This document shows, one piece after another, positions 42,881 through 53,670 of a stretch of 64,000 bases of DNA. The stretch's first letter is position 1. Each line of letters starts with the position of its first letter. Position numbers and translations under genes: made by a program. The DNA is from Balamuthia mandrillaris. Lineage: Eukaryota; Discosea; Longamoebia; Balamuthiidae. The stretch is taken from NCBI GenBank assembly GCA_031835245.1, contig JAVKOQ010000072.1, forward strand, positions 20,001 to 84,000. Reading direction: 5' to 3'. The notes beneath the pieces were generated by a model that did no database searches, was not told the DNA's origin, and saw only the letters and a list, made by a program, of their open reading frames with translations.

Positions 42881-44254
42881 TCAAGCATAAAACTCTTCAA
42901 GCTCCTTGGGCACATCGTCCAGGTCTACAATGCGATGCGTGAGCCGAAACGGCTCTCTTCTCATCTGCTCCAACATTCCTTGCTCCAGCTGAGCCACCGC
43001 ATCAGCTCTTTCATCCGTTTGTTTTCTTTCGCGGCAAGCGTCCACCAAGGAGGCCAACATGTCTTGATCCGGCTTCATGCCGTGCGCTCTCATGGTGGCC
43101 AACACTTGCATGCCCTCCTCCACCTTTCCCCAACGAGCACAGGCCCTGAAGACCCGCTGCAACGTCCCTCTTTGAGGCAAACGGCTGTTCTTTGGCTGCG
43201 CGGTCATCTCCTTGAGTGCTGCTAGCGTGTGCTCAAAGTCTCCGTGACTGCTGCAAACGCGAATGAAAGCATCGTAGATGGGGGTATCTAGTTCCAATCC
43301 CGCGTGTCTCATGGCATTCCAAACGCCTAAAGCTCGATCCAACAGAGGGTGAGCATCGCCTTCGTCTTCTTCTTGCGCTTCACAAGCAAGAAGTAACGTG
43401 CGGTAGGTCAGCGAGTCGGGCTCCACTGCCTCCTTCTTCATTCGCTCCAGCATTCCAAAGCTTCGATCCACCACCTCCTTTTGCTTCTTCGTTTTGTTGT
43501 TGAAGACGAGCTCTTGCAAAAGAATGTTGAAGGTGGCTACGTCTGGTTTTAATCCTCGTTGCTTGATCGTGTCAAAGACTTGTTCCTGACGAGCCAAGTC
43601 ACCGTTGGCAGCAGCCAACCTCATCAAGGTGTTGAAAGCCACAAGGTTGGGCTTCACTCCAGCTGCCTCCATTCGTTGCAGGGCCTGAAAGGCTTTGTCA
43701 ACGTCTTTGGCCTCCACGCAGCTATCCAACAGCACAGTGTAGGTCACGATGCCAGGCTTCACTCCTTCAGCTTGTAACAGGTCTAACACCCCGAATGCTT
43801 GGTCCAAGTATTGTTGCTCGCTTCGTTCTACTTCGTTCGTTTTGTTGCTGCTTGAAGAAGAAGAAGAAGAAGAAGAAGAAGAAGAAGAAGAACAAGAAGA
43901 ACAAGAACAAGAAGAACAAGAATCAGGGGAAGAAGATCTGCCACAAGCCCGAATGAGATGGAGAAAGGTGAGCATGTCGGGCTTGACGCCAAGTTCCTTG
44001 CGTTGGTGGTAGAGAGCGAACATGTCGGCGACTTGTCTCTTCTCAGCAAGGAGGCAAAGCTCTTCGTTCATTCGTTGTGTTTGCTTGCGAATCTGGAAAG
44101 GGTTCCGTTCCTCCATTTTCTTCACTCGTTTTGTCTTGAGGCCGGTCGTAGAAGGTGCAGAGGTAGCGGTGGAATAGAGAAAAGGAGTGGATTCATGAAA
44201 GTGAGGGCGAAACGAAGAGGTGAAGACGAGGAAACGATGAGGGTGCTTCCACAA
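42881..44254 (-). CDS. Pentatricopeptide repeat (PPR) protein, organellar
   Basis: RNA-binding helical-repeat protein, probably acting on mitochondrial transcripts. The frame from 44254 to 42881 has 457 codons and at least seven ~35-residue PPR units, for example GVKPGIVTYTVLLDSCVEAK, GVKPNLVAFNTLMRLAAANG, GLKPDVATFNILLQELVF and AVEPDSLTYRTLLLACEAQ. A poly-Ser insert (~105-130), encoded by TTC/TCT-type triplets, interrupts the first repeats. The first in-frame ATG is at 44114-44116 (MEERNPF, 411 residues), but the 46 residues before it (HPHRFLVFTSSFRPHFHEST) resemble a mitochondrial presequence with no ATG. A pyrimidine tract and ATAAG upstream suggest a small 5' exon that I could not place in frame. 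Confidence 0.85.
   Translation of the reverse strand: MWKHPHRFLVFTSSFRPHFHESTPFLYSTATSAPSTTGLKTKRVKKMEERNPFQIRKQTQRMNEELCLLAEKRQVADMFALYHQRKELGVKPDMLTFLHLIRACGRSSSPDSCSSCSCSSCSSSSSSSSSSSSSSSNKTNEVERSEQQYLDQAFGVLDLLQAEGVKPGIVTYTVLLDSCVEAKDVDKAFQALQRMEAAGVKPNLVAFNTLMRLAAANGDLARQEQVFDTIKQRGLKPDVATFNILLQELVFNNKTKKQKEVVDRSFGMLERMKKEAVEPDSLTYRTLLLACEAQEEDEGDAHPLLDRALGVWNAMRHAGLELDTPIYDAFIRVCSSHGDFEHTLAALKEMTAQPKNSRLPQRGTLQRVFRACARWGKVEEGMQVLATMRAHGMKPDQDMLASLVDACRERKQTDERADAVAQLEQGMLEQMRREPFRLTHRIVDLDDVPKELEEFYA
43853..43922 (-). repeat. GAA/AGA trinucleotide run coding poly-Ser
   Basis: (GAA)n-like tract on the plus strand, read as Ser codons in the PPR protein. A second (GAA)n tract at about 44275-44333 lies just upstream of the PPR reading frame and may be intronic. 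Confidence 0.85.
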
Positions 44255-44730
44255 CGTTGCTTATGAAAAAGAAGAAGCAAGAAGAAGAAGAAGAAGAAGA
44301 AGAAGAAGAAGAAGAAGAACAAGAAGAAGAAGTGAGAACAGAACTGTAGAAGGAGAAAAGAAGAGGAGAAGCTAGCGTACTTGCGAAGGAAGGTTGTGAG
44401 ATCGTTGAACTGAATGTGAAACTAAGGGCATTACAGTTAGTTACAGCGAAAGCTCTTTAACAAAAATAACGTTACCTCGCTGGAAAGCTGCCAGGTGACG
44501 GCGCACCGCCAGGAACGACGGCAAGCGACGAGAAACACTTCCTCATCTCTTTTATTTGTCTTGTGGGAATGTGCTTTTCGCGTCGACATGAAGTGTATTC
44601 CTCTCTCTCTCTTTCCATTCTCTCTCTCCCTCTCCCTCTCTCCCCCTCTCTCGCGTTCCATTCTCTCTCTCTCTCTCTCTCTCTCTTTCCATTCTCTCTC
44701 TCTCCCTCTCTCTCTCCCTCTCTCGCGTTA

Positions 44731-44769
<39 letters not shown>

Positions 44770-44986
44770 TCTATCTTCAACTTCTTCTGGCTGTTTTGTT
44801 TCGTAGATTTCTTCTATAGCCTTGGGGAAAGGAAAACAAAACGACAGGCGCGTTTTCATTGAAGGGTTTTGGTGGAGGTGTGTCAGAACTGAGATTCTGG
44901 CCTCCAGGACGAGAGAGGAGGATGAAGATGTAGCAGGAGGTGATTTGAATGGGATGCTGTGGGCAAAGACAAGAGAGAGCTAAAGA
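44255..44986. repeat. Spacer with CT-rich minisatellite
   Basis: 732 nt upstream of the PPR gene. From about 44595 to 44775 a minisatellite of CT tracts is punctuated by recurrent CGCGTTCCATTCTCTCTC or TTCCATTCTCTC units (about four). Probably a promoter flank for the PPR gene (-). No gene recognised. Confidence 0.6.
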
Positions 44987-45265
44987 ATGTCCTGCAAGAT
45001 GTTGCGGTTGATAAGGCATATTTTCCTGCTCACTCTGCTCTCAGCAGGGGTCAGGGCTCCCGACGAACCGGCCCCATGGGGTGGTGGGAGTCGAACCGAC
45101 GCCCCGTTCGAGACCAAATCGGAGGGGATCCTCAAAAAGGATATACCCGATCGAGCAACTGTTGCGAAAGCAAAAGCTTTTCAAAAAAAAAAAACTAGAG
45201 GGCTAAGTCAAAGAGGAACAACCGGCGCCACCCTTGACCAGAAAACCCCAAAGAGGTCGCACTGA
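44987..45265 (+). CDS. Small ORF with N-terminal signal/TM segment
   Basis: 92 residues. MSCKMLRLIRHIFLLTLLSA looks like a signal peptide or anchor; the rest is a Lys/Arg/Thr-rich polar tail (PWGGGSRTDAPFETKSEGIL, KKKTRGLSQ). Ends 46 nt before the ATG of the sulfotransferase gene, so it may be a genuine small secreted protein, an upstream ORF or chance. No family recognised. It overlaps a chance tRNA-like B-box (see rejected items). Confidence 0.3.
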   Translation: MSCKMLRLIRHIFLLTLLSAGVRAPDEPAPWGGGSRTDAPFETKSEGILKKDIPDRATVAKAKAFQKKKTRGLSQRGTTGATLDQKTPKRSH

Positions 45266-45311
45266 GTGGCCGCTGTTTCCTCAGGATGCTCTTCGCAGAT
45301 TCACAGCAATA

Positions 45312-47712
45312 ATGATAGTCGCAAAGATAAGTAGAAGCACCCTTTTGACCTGTGGGCTTGCGGTGTTTGTGCTCTCTCAGGTCTTCTTTTTGGGGAGCCT
45401 CTTCACCACAGAGGAGGTCAAAGAGAGACAAGCTTCCGGCTTTGTGCAAACCAAATTCGTTCCTGTCTTGCCCATTGAGGGGCGGCTGCCTTCACCTCTT
45501 GCTACCCTCTCCGAAACCAACGAACCTTCAACGAAACAACCCCCTTCTCCTCCTATATTCATCTCCCCTTCTCCAACAGAAACCAGACGACCTGCTTCTT
45601 CGGCTTTGCTGCCCCCTCCTTCACTCTCTCACTCCCTAAACACAAGAGAGAGTCCTCCTCTCTCTCCATCCATGATCCGAAACGAAAACGATCCCCTCTC
45701 TCCTTCCAACCCTCCTTCTTCTCCATCATCTTCTTCTCTTTCTTCTTCGCCGTCAATAAAAACAACACCGGCACGAGCTCCCCCTCGCTTCAGCTCGGTA
45801 TCCAACTACCAAAGGCCAGCTCCCTCGAGTCCTGCTGCCTTCCGCCCCCCTGCACAGCCACAAAGCCAACCCACGCAAACTCCCTCCAAACCCTCCCCAA
45901 CAAGAACAACGGCCGAGAAGAACCACATCGTCGCGCGACCCCTCCCGCCGCCCGTTTCAGCCAGAGGCCCAGCCTCCACAGCCGCTCAACTGCCGCCGGT
46001 CACATCGTGGTACGAGTGGAGAGGGGACCCGCTCAACCCCAACCCAAGAGGCAAGGCCTGCACGGCCCAGCATTGCAAGGTCATTGCCTCTGGGTACACT
46101 CGCTCCAGCAGTACTTGGCAGGTTGCGTTTTTTTTTTTTTGTTCACTGTCTTCTCAAAAACAAAACAAAAGAAAAGCTGTATTTACTCACCGATACCGTT
46201 ACTTTTTGCACAGTTTAACGTGTTGAAGCTGTTGGTCCAAAGGGCAACGGGCCTTCCGGAGGACCAGGTGGCCTCCAACCACGGCCATGAGATCCGCAGA
46301 GCCAAGCAGCTGCTGGACGGCAATCCGGTGGCCGTTGCAAAGATTCATGAGTACTTTGATCCGTTGGAGCTGGCGGGCAACGCGGAGGGAAACGCCGTCT
46401 TTGTGTTCACCTCGATTAGAGATCCCAGAGACTCGGCCGCTTCTTGTCATCGCTTGATGGCCAAAGGTTGTCCTTTGTTGTGTTCTTCTTGCTTCTCTCT
46501 TCCTGCTTCCCTGACTTCTTCTTTCGCTTGGCGATGATCAGGAACGAAGCTGTTCGCGGGATCGTCCTCGTGCGAGAAACTTGTTCAAGAGTACTTTCAA
46601 TGGTATCAGCAATGGCTGCGCTTCTCCGACTACGACCTGTCCTACGTCGCCTCCGTTCATAACCCTGTTCAAGAAATACAAAACATGGCTCAAGTCAGTT
46701 TCTTTGTTTTTTGCCTTCGTTTTTTTTCCTCATTTGTAACAACCATAATTCAAAAAAGGTATTGGGGATAACGGACCTCACACGAGAAGACTTTGAAACG
46801 ATCCACCGGCAAGTGCTCTCATCCTACAAGAGCAAAGAGGGCAAAGCCGGTCCGGTTGCCAAATGGGATCCACAAACGGGTTTCAACACGAACCACATCA
46901 CGGACAGCGAGGGTGGCATAGGCTCCTTCCTCGAAGTTCTTCCAAAGGAGAGCATCCAAGTGCTTAACCATCACTTTGGGGAGTGGTTGTGCGTCTTTGG
47001 CTTTGCTCGTTGTAAAAAAGTGGAAGAAGGGGAAGAAGTGATTGTGGTGGAGGATTACGTGGAGAAGACAGCGAACGATGTGCCGTATTTCGGATTTCGT
47101 CCGACAGTTCCATTCGGAGGAAGATATGAAAAGGACAAGAGGTGCGATGGAACAGGCTGCAAAGTGGTGGTGATGGATAACTCGTTGCAACGTTCTTCTG
47201 CTGCGATATGGCAAATGGAGGCGGTTCGTTGGTTGATGAGCAAAGCTGTTACTTCTACACCAGAAGACATCCTCGTTGCTGAAACGCATGACCTTTTCGC
47301 CATCTTCCAACTTGTCCCTCACTCTCACTTTCTCGTTCACTTCGTCCAACAGTCAGCACCACAACAACAAAGAGCGGAAGAGGAGGAGATGGAGATTTTT
47401 CTTCGTCATGCTTCTTCTCCTTCGTCTCTGTCACACTTCTTCTTCACTTCACAAAGAGATCCAAGAGATGTAGTGGCGGATTGCAGTGGTGCTTGTCTGG
47501 AGGAAGCTTCACTAGTGGTGGAACGGCATCGAGAGTGGGTCTCCGCTCTTGCTGATCACGACACGCGTTTGGAGCGATGTCTTCGGGAGCCGGTGACAGA
47601 GCTAAGGGAAATGAGGGACACACTTGGCTTGTCGGAGGCGCAAGTGTCGGAGATGGAGTTGGAAGCGTTGGCAGAGTATTTGGATGGGTTGACGTTGTTT
47701 GAGACAGAATGA
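45312..47712 (+). CDS. Type II membrane sulfotransferase with two sulfotransferase-like halves
   Basis: Probable Golgi enzyme transferring sulfate from PAPS. Exons 45312-46121, 46214-46466, 46542-46693 and 46759-47712, 722 residues. One TM helix near the N-terminus (TLLTCGLAVFVLSQVFFLG), then a ~200-residue Pro/Ser stem. First catalytic-like half: VIASGYTRSSSTWQFNVLKL (PAPS 5'-phosphosulfate loop, RSSSTW) and VFTSIRDPRDSAASCHRLM (3'-phosphate motif, RDPRD). The second half has DNSLQRSSAAIWQMEAVRWL and FFTSQRDPRDVVADCSGACL in the same order and spacing style, so the domain appears duplicated, with a degenerate first loop in copy two (RSSAAIW). The catalytic base is not assigned. The upstream in-frame extension to 45234 lacks an ATG. 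Confidence 0.78.
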
Positions 47713-47817
47713 AACTGTTTTTTTTTTTTTTTTGGGCTTTTTCTCTTTGCTTCGTCTCTCTTGTTTCTTCCTTCTTTATTTTCTTATTCTTCGTGCTTCT
47801 TCTTCATGCTGATCATT

Positions 47818-50270
47818 TTAACAAGCAAAGTATTGGTAAATGGCAGTGCTGAGCTTTGGTCCGATCCTCTTGCGACGAACAACACCGTTGATAGCAGCAT
47901 CCTCAGCAACAACTGGCAAATCCGCCAATAACAATGCTTTCCGTTGTTCCAATGAAAGATTCTGTAGCTTTTTCTTTCTTCCTCTCTTCTTCTTTTCCTG
48001 CGTTCCATTTCCTTTTTCCATGCTCTGCTCTTCTTCTTTTGTTGTGTCTTCGATTTCTTTTTGCTTTTCTTCTCCCTCTTCTTGTTGTTGTTGTAGTCGT
48101 TCTTCTTCATCTCGGAGATACTCCATTTCGACCGCATTATAAGCAGCAACAAGAAAAAACGGCGTTGGGTACTGTCTCACGATGGCTTTCGCTTTGCTCT
48201 CTGAACATCTGTGAATCTGCATCAGTTGCTGCTTCCAAGTGTAACTGATGGAATCACTGCCTTTCTTCAGGCGTGAGTTGAACTCGTCAAAGAGCATCCA
48301 TCGAGTAGGCAGCTCTTCCTCCAGTTCGTACAGTGGAATAACAGCTGGAGATGAAGTGCTCTTTTTTCTCTTTTCTCCTCCTCTGTTGTTGTTGCAATTA
48401 CTCTTTCGCTTTCTGCCGTTGTAGTTGCTTCGCCCAGTATCTTCGTTATTTTTGTTGCTGTCTTCGCTGTTGCGGTTGTTCCTCGCTTCCTCTTCTGCTT
48501 CTGCTTCATCTTCCGTTTCTCCATTACTTTGAAGAAGTTGTGATGGTGGTTGAGAGAAACCACTTTCCAACTGGAATGTGTTGGAAAGAGAAGAAGAAGG
48601 AGGAGGAGAAGAACAAAATATGCCCCGACGCCGATAAAAATGGGTAATCTCCTCAGTCATTGTCTTGAGGTACCATACAGTGTCGTCCGTTGTGTTCGTG
48701 TGAACAAAAAATAAGTTTGGCCGATGGAAACGAAGACAATCGCAAACGCTTTCGAACAGCTCTTCAGTCAACAAGCAGTGATTCGCGTTGATGCCCTCAA
48801 CAAGGGTCACCACGTTCATTTTAGAGCGCAACAGTCGTTCTTGTTGCTCCGAGAAGCGACCACTCTCCATGGAAGAAGCCAAATCGGTGACTGATTTGCG
48901 TTCAATGATCCAATCTAGAACCAGTTCTTCTTTCTTCACTTCTTTCCATTCCTCAGTTCCTCCACTTCTTCTTTTTCTCAGTCTGCCTCTTCTTCGGTTG
49001 GTGGTTGCTGGTAGTTCTTGTGATTGAGTCTCATCGTTCCAAAGAGATGAAGAAGTTTCGCTTTCACTCAACAACGAATGGCTTGTTGTAACGGAAAAAG
49101 GCTTTTGGCTTTCTTGTCCTCTATCCCATTGTCGTTTACGTTCCATTTCGTAATATGAATCCTTTTCGCGCATAATCCAGAGAAAGTCGCCAGCCGCAAG
49201 AGCTCGTTCCTCGCAAGCAAGACCTGCTCTGTGCATGCATTGTAGGACTGGCAGTCGAACTTCGGTTGGCTCTCGAGTGTCCACCAACAACACCACTTCA
49301 AAGTCTTTGTTGATCTCTTCGCCGGAAATGACGCGGTTGAATACTCTGGAATAGGGTATGTTGTTGTTGTTGTTGTTGTTTGTAGGAAGAACATTTGTGC
49401 TGTAAGGTGTAGGAGAAGGTTCTGCCGGTTCTTCTTCGTCATTCCCTGCTTTTTCTTCTTCTTCCACTTCATGCGATTGGTTTAGGTTTTCTGTTTGTGC
49501 TGTTGGTAGGTAATCTTGTTGCTGTCTATCTACAACCGTTTGTTGGACTGCTTCTGTTGTTTGTTGTGATGGTTGTTGTTTGTGTTGCTCTAGTTCTTGA
49601 TGATTTTCTGGTAGTCTCTCTTCTTCTTCTATGGAGGAAGTCTCTTCTGTCTTGTACTCCGCTTGTGATACGGTCGTATCGTCATTCATTACCGTTAAAT
49701 TCGTTTCTTGGTTTGTGTTGTCTTCTATCACTTCATCAGATTGTTGGCCGAGTGTCGTTTCGGGTTCCGTCGCCATTGTCGAAAGTATTTCCTTGTTCGT
49801 CTGTTGCATATTTGTCTCTTGTTCTTCCAATTGCATTGGCGTAGTTGTTGCGCTTTGTTGTTGCAACTTAGAAGTAGAAATAGGAAGAAGAGAAAAGGGT
49901 TGAGTTGCTTCGACGTTTTCTTCTTGTGGAACGCTCCATTCAAATTCTGAAGCTTGGCTAGTTTCAAGAGATAGTCGCAAAGCCTCTCTCAGAGAAGCTT
50001 CTTCTTCATCCTCCTCTTGTTTTAACTTTAGCGCTTCTTGCTGTGATAGCTCCAACGCCTTTTGCAAAGCCAACTGATCGGTATCTATTTCCCCTTCTTC
50101 GGCCTTTATCGGTGCTGTTGTTTCGTTGTTGATTGTCCCAGAAGTTATTTCGCGCTCCTCTGGTTGTGAGGGTTGTCTTGACGGTGAACTAGTTTCGTAT
50201 TGAGAGCTCGACGTCGGGGTTAAACTAGTCAAGATGCGGAAAATGTGAGCCAAGAAACATCAGAGAGAAG

Positions 50271-50315
<45 letters not shown>

Positions 50316-53314
50316 AAAACAAGAATAAGAATAACTACCCAGTAGGAAGTGAATAGGCTCGTTGTAGAACATCTGGCTTTTTGCTTATAATTTCCGTGGA
50401 AACACTTTCTGTAGATCGAGACAACAAACTAGAGGATGTAGACGTGGATGGACTGTTCGTGCGGCTCTTCGGTGAATTCAAAGAAATATTTGATGACGAC
50501 GTTAACGTCGAAGATAGCGAAGTTGAAACTAAAGCAGTCGAAGAAGATGAATAAGATTGTGGTGATAATGATGGTGAGGGAGCAGTAGAAGCAGAAGTAG
50601 GAGAAGAGGCAGGAGGATGGAGAGAGGGATCCAAAGAGCAACCTTCTTGCCAAAGTTGCTCGGCAAGCGCTATGCCAGAAGGAGAAAGGCTGTATCGCTG
50701 GTCGGGAGACTTGATTACAAGCCCCTTTAGCACGAGAACTGTATCCATCGAAGTCCACGCTGTATACCACTTGCGAGAATCATGGCAGTGACCTTTTTCC
50801 TGCAAACAAAAAAAAAATACTTAAGAAATTTGAAATAACGAAAATGAGAGAAGAAAGAAAAAACAAACCCTTTCCCAAGGAGAATCCGTGAAAGGCCGGG
50901 CCAGATCTATAATCTCGTTCTTTGCCATGGAGTCGGGTTCGCTGAGTTGAAGCTGGTGACCCTTTTTCAAGATGAGAGCCTGATACATTGCCAGCATGAT
51001 AGCATAAGGACCGGACCGGTATCTTGGGATGTAGGGTCTTGGACTTCTGTTCTGTTTTCTTGTTGGTGGTGGAGGAGACGAAGCAGAAGAAGCAAGTGAA
51101 GACGACGAGGTAGATGAAGGAAAAGGAGGACCAGGAAGAACGGGTGCACCTAAAGCACCATTGATTCCAGAAGAAGGTGTAAGATATGAAGGAAGCGGAG
51201 AACCAGATGGAGACGAAGGTATAGTAGAAGCAGAAGTAGGAGGAGACGGCAAATTGGCAAGATCTTCGGGCTTCCATCCTGCCCGCCGCAACAAAGCCGG
51301 AGTAACGTTACTCAAAACGAGATGTCCGTACTGAGCTGCCAACGCGCGTGGAGCTTTCTTTGGGCCGTAGACACAGCTGAGGAAACCGCATACGATGTGT
51401 TTACACCACCCGCGGATTGCGTGGCGAAGGCCAGAGCCTGACTTGGCAAAAGCGGGACAGGTGCAGTGCGATGACTTGAGAAGTTGGTCTCGCCAAGCTA
51501 ATTGAACTGTGTATATCTGTTTGCCAGTTCCTGATTTTATAAAGAAAATACAGAACATTGAAAAATTGCGCTTTAAGTGAGAAAGAGCAGACAAACAGAG
51601 AAGAGTGAAAAAAAAAAGAGAAAACCACAAACCATATACAGTGACTGTGGTTTTATCAGGACCCTCCCATTTGTGCTGGATGGCACCAACGATGTAGTAC
51701 GCAAGGCCGCGATTGAGAGAATCCACGTCACAGTGCAAGTGCAAGTACTGAGGGAGCATCACCGGATTAGGAGAGTCCCCAGTTCCAATAGCCAAACCGC
51801 CAAATGAGGGCGATGCAGCTGCCGTGCCGAAAGCAGAAGCCGTTAAGCTCCCTAAATCTCCAACAAATGTTGGCGTCTCCAAGCAGCCTGTTGTTGGACA
51901 AGTACCAATCAAAACGTTAACATAGCAATGAACATTAGAGATGATAGGGCCAAAGAAGGAAGAAGGAAGAAGAGGTGAGCAGATTAACAAAAAAAAAATA
52001 CCTCTAATGGTTCTGGGTTGAAACTCAGACGTTTCTTCATCTGTGAAAATTAACGTGCGGGCAGCAGAAGTGGAAGCACGTTGATTTGTAGCACCAGTGG
52101 CGGCAATACTGGGAGAATGAGGATCTGCAGTCTCAGCGACACTTGTACTGCTAGTAGTCCTTCCCAAAGTTGGAGGACAAGAATGAAATTCTGTTTTTGG
52201 TTTGACTGTTTTCCAAGTAGTTACCGAAGAAGGAGGGGATCCTCTTCGAGGAGACTTGGGATCACCATTTCGTCGTGGAGGAGAAGCAAAAGCAGTTGAT
52301 TCCATTGACGAGGAAACAGGCGGTAAAGGAGAAATAGCAGCATAAGAAGAAACGGAAGGTAAAGCAGATGGTGATGAGGTAATCAACCGAGTTGGCGATG
52401 GTTGTGGTGGAGTTACAATGGCTGGTGTAAAGCCAGGAGAGAGTGGAGTACCGGCAGAAGGAGGCTCGGAAGAAGATAGAGCTCGAATGTGACGTAATAG
52501 AAGCTTTTGATGGCCGGGGAGAATTATACCAATACGTTCCAGGTCTGTCTCGCTTTCGATGCAACAAATGGCGTCTATTCGGTCATAACCCGACTTTATA
52601 AAGTTGGGAAGGTATTGAGGAAGGCCGATTGTCAATTGTAGCCATTGTTCCACACTTACTTGTGATATTAGTTGAGGTTGAATTTGAGTGGAAGGTGTTG
52701 GTTGAGACGAAGGTGAAGGAGGTGTGATGGAGGGAGAGGGCGTGAAGGAAGAAGAACGAGGAGGAGGAGTAGAGGCAGGTGGGGATGGAGCTCTTTCGTT
52801 GTGCATCGTTGGCGCTGCTTCCTCTTCTTCGTCTTCTTCGAGAGTGAGATCAAGTACCGAGGTGGCACGTTCTTGCTTGACCTGGGAAGCAAAAGGAGAA
52901 GTAGAAGTGGAAGTAGAAGAAGAAAAAGAAGGAGGAGGAGGCAATGATGGAGAAGGAGGTAGAGGAGAAGCAGTAGCAGAGGAAGGAGAGGAGTTAGCGG
53001 CAGCAAGTAACTGCAAAGCTGCTATTTCACGAAGCCCCAGCTCGATCTCGTCCTTGACAAACTTGCCCACGCCAGGCAGGAGCAGAGCCTCCTCCCCGCT
53101 ACTGATTGGCCAGTTGGCCGCTTCGATGACAGGAAGTACCTCGTAAGTAGCAAATAAAAATACAAACAACTATAAGGATGTTTCTATCAAAGACGAAAAC
53201 CAAAGAGATGGTTACCCGTTCCAAAGCTGCAACGGCACGAACGAGACCACGTGCACGATAGCCAACAACGCGTTCCTTAAGGAACAGAATGAGTGCTTTG
53301 TTCTCTTCGTTCAT
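47818..53314 (-). CDS. MUS81: MUS81 structure-specific endonuclease with inserted SAM and SWIM domains
   Basis: Catalytic subunit (with EME1) that cleaves branched DNA in recombination. Six exons: 53216-53314, 52002-53139, 51633-51887, 50869-51530, 50339-50799 and 47818-50224, in one frame, 1673 residues (human 551). Order: N-terminal HhH (~1-70; RAVAALER/VLPVIEAANW then LLLPGVGKFV); a SUMO-interaction-like SVLDLTLEEDEEEE (~126-141); SAM domain (~193-254; VSVEQWLQLTIGLPQYLPNF); SWIM zinc finger (C520, C522, C540, H542 in HCTCPAF...WCKH); winged helix (~660-775; RYRSGPYAIMLAMYQ, WTSMDTVLVLKGLV, YSLSPSGIALAEQL); two UIMs (~922-935 LALQKALELSQQE; ~946-962 SLREALRLSLETS); ERCC4 nuclease with VDTRE (~1186-1190), AGDF and IIERKSVTD (~1312-1319), fitting GDXnERKX3D; C-terminal HhH ending AIYQYFAC. 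Confidence 0.88.
50281..50311 (-). repeat. (GA)n microsatellite in MUS81 intron
   Basis: (GA)15-like tract on the plus strand within intron 50225-50338, CT on the transcript strand. Confidence 0.9.
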
Positions 53315-53670
53315 GGTGTGTTTTTCGTGTTGTTTTTTTGTGATGATGCTCTTTGTGCTGAAAAGAACCGTATCGCTTCGCTCTTCTTCTGTTCTATTTG
53401 CAAAGCTCTACTCTCTCATTCCTCTTTTTGCTTTTTCTTTGCGTCTCGTTTTCGAGCCTAACGCAAACAACTTCTTTTCCTTCTCTCTTCACTAATAAAA
53501 AACGCCGACGTTCCTACTCTCCTTCTTCTTCCAACTAACCGTTTTCTTTGCTCCTTCGTTTCAAAACACACGTCACAATCTTCTATTTTAAGAAAAACAT
53601 GATGTCACTCGAAGGTAAATTTAATGGATATTTCGATAAGAACCTTTCCGCCCTTTTTGTTAACCCACAG
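53315..53670. other. 356-nt promoter flank of MUS81
   Basis: AT/CT-mixed sequence upstream of the MUS81 start codon and downstream of the charged nuclear protein gene (both -). No gene or clear motif seen. Confidence 0.35.

Noticed and set aside
45060-45150. tRNA-like segment on the minus strand with an exact B box (GGTTCGACTCC, plus-strand 45087-45097)
   Set aside because: No acceptor stem pairs, the D arm is not formed, and the T stem has a mismatch. The segment lies inside a plausible small ORF, so it is treated as chance.
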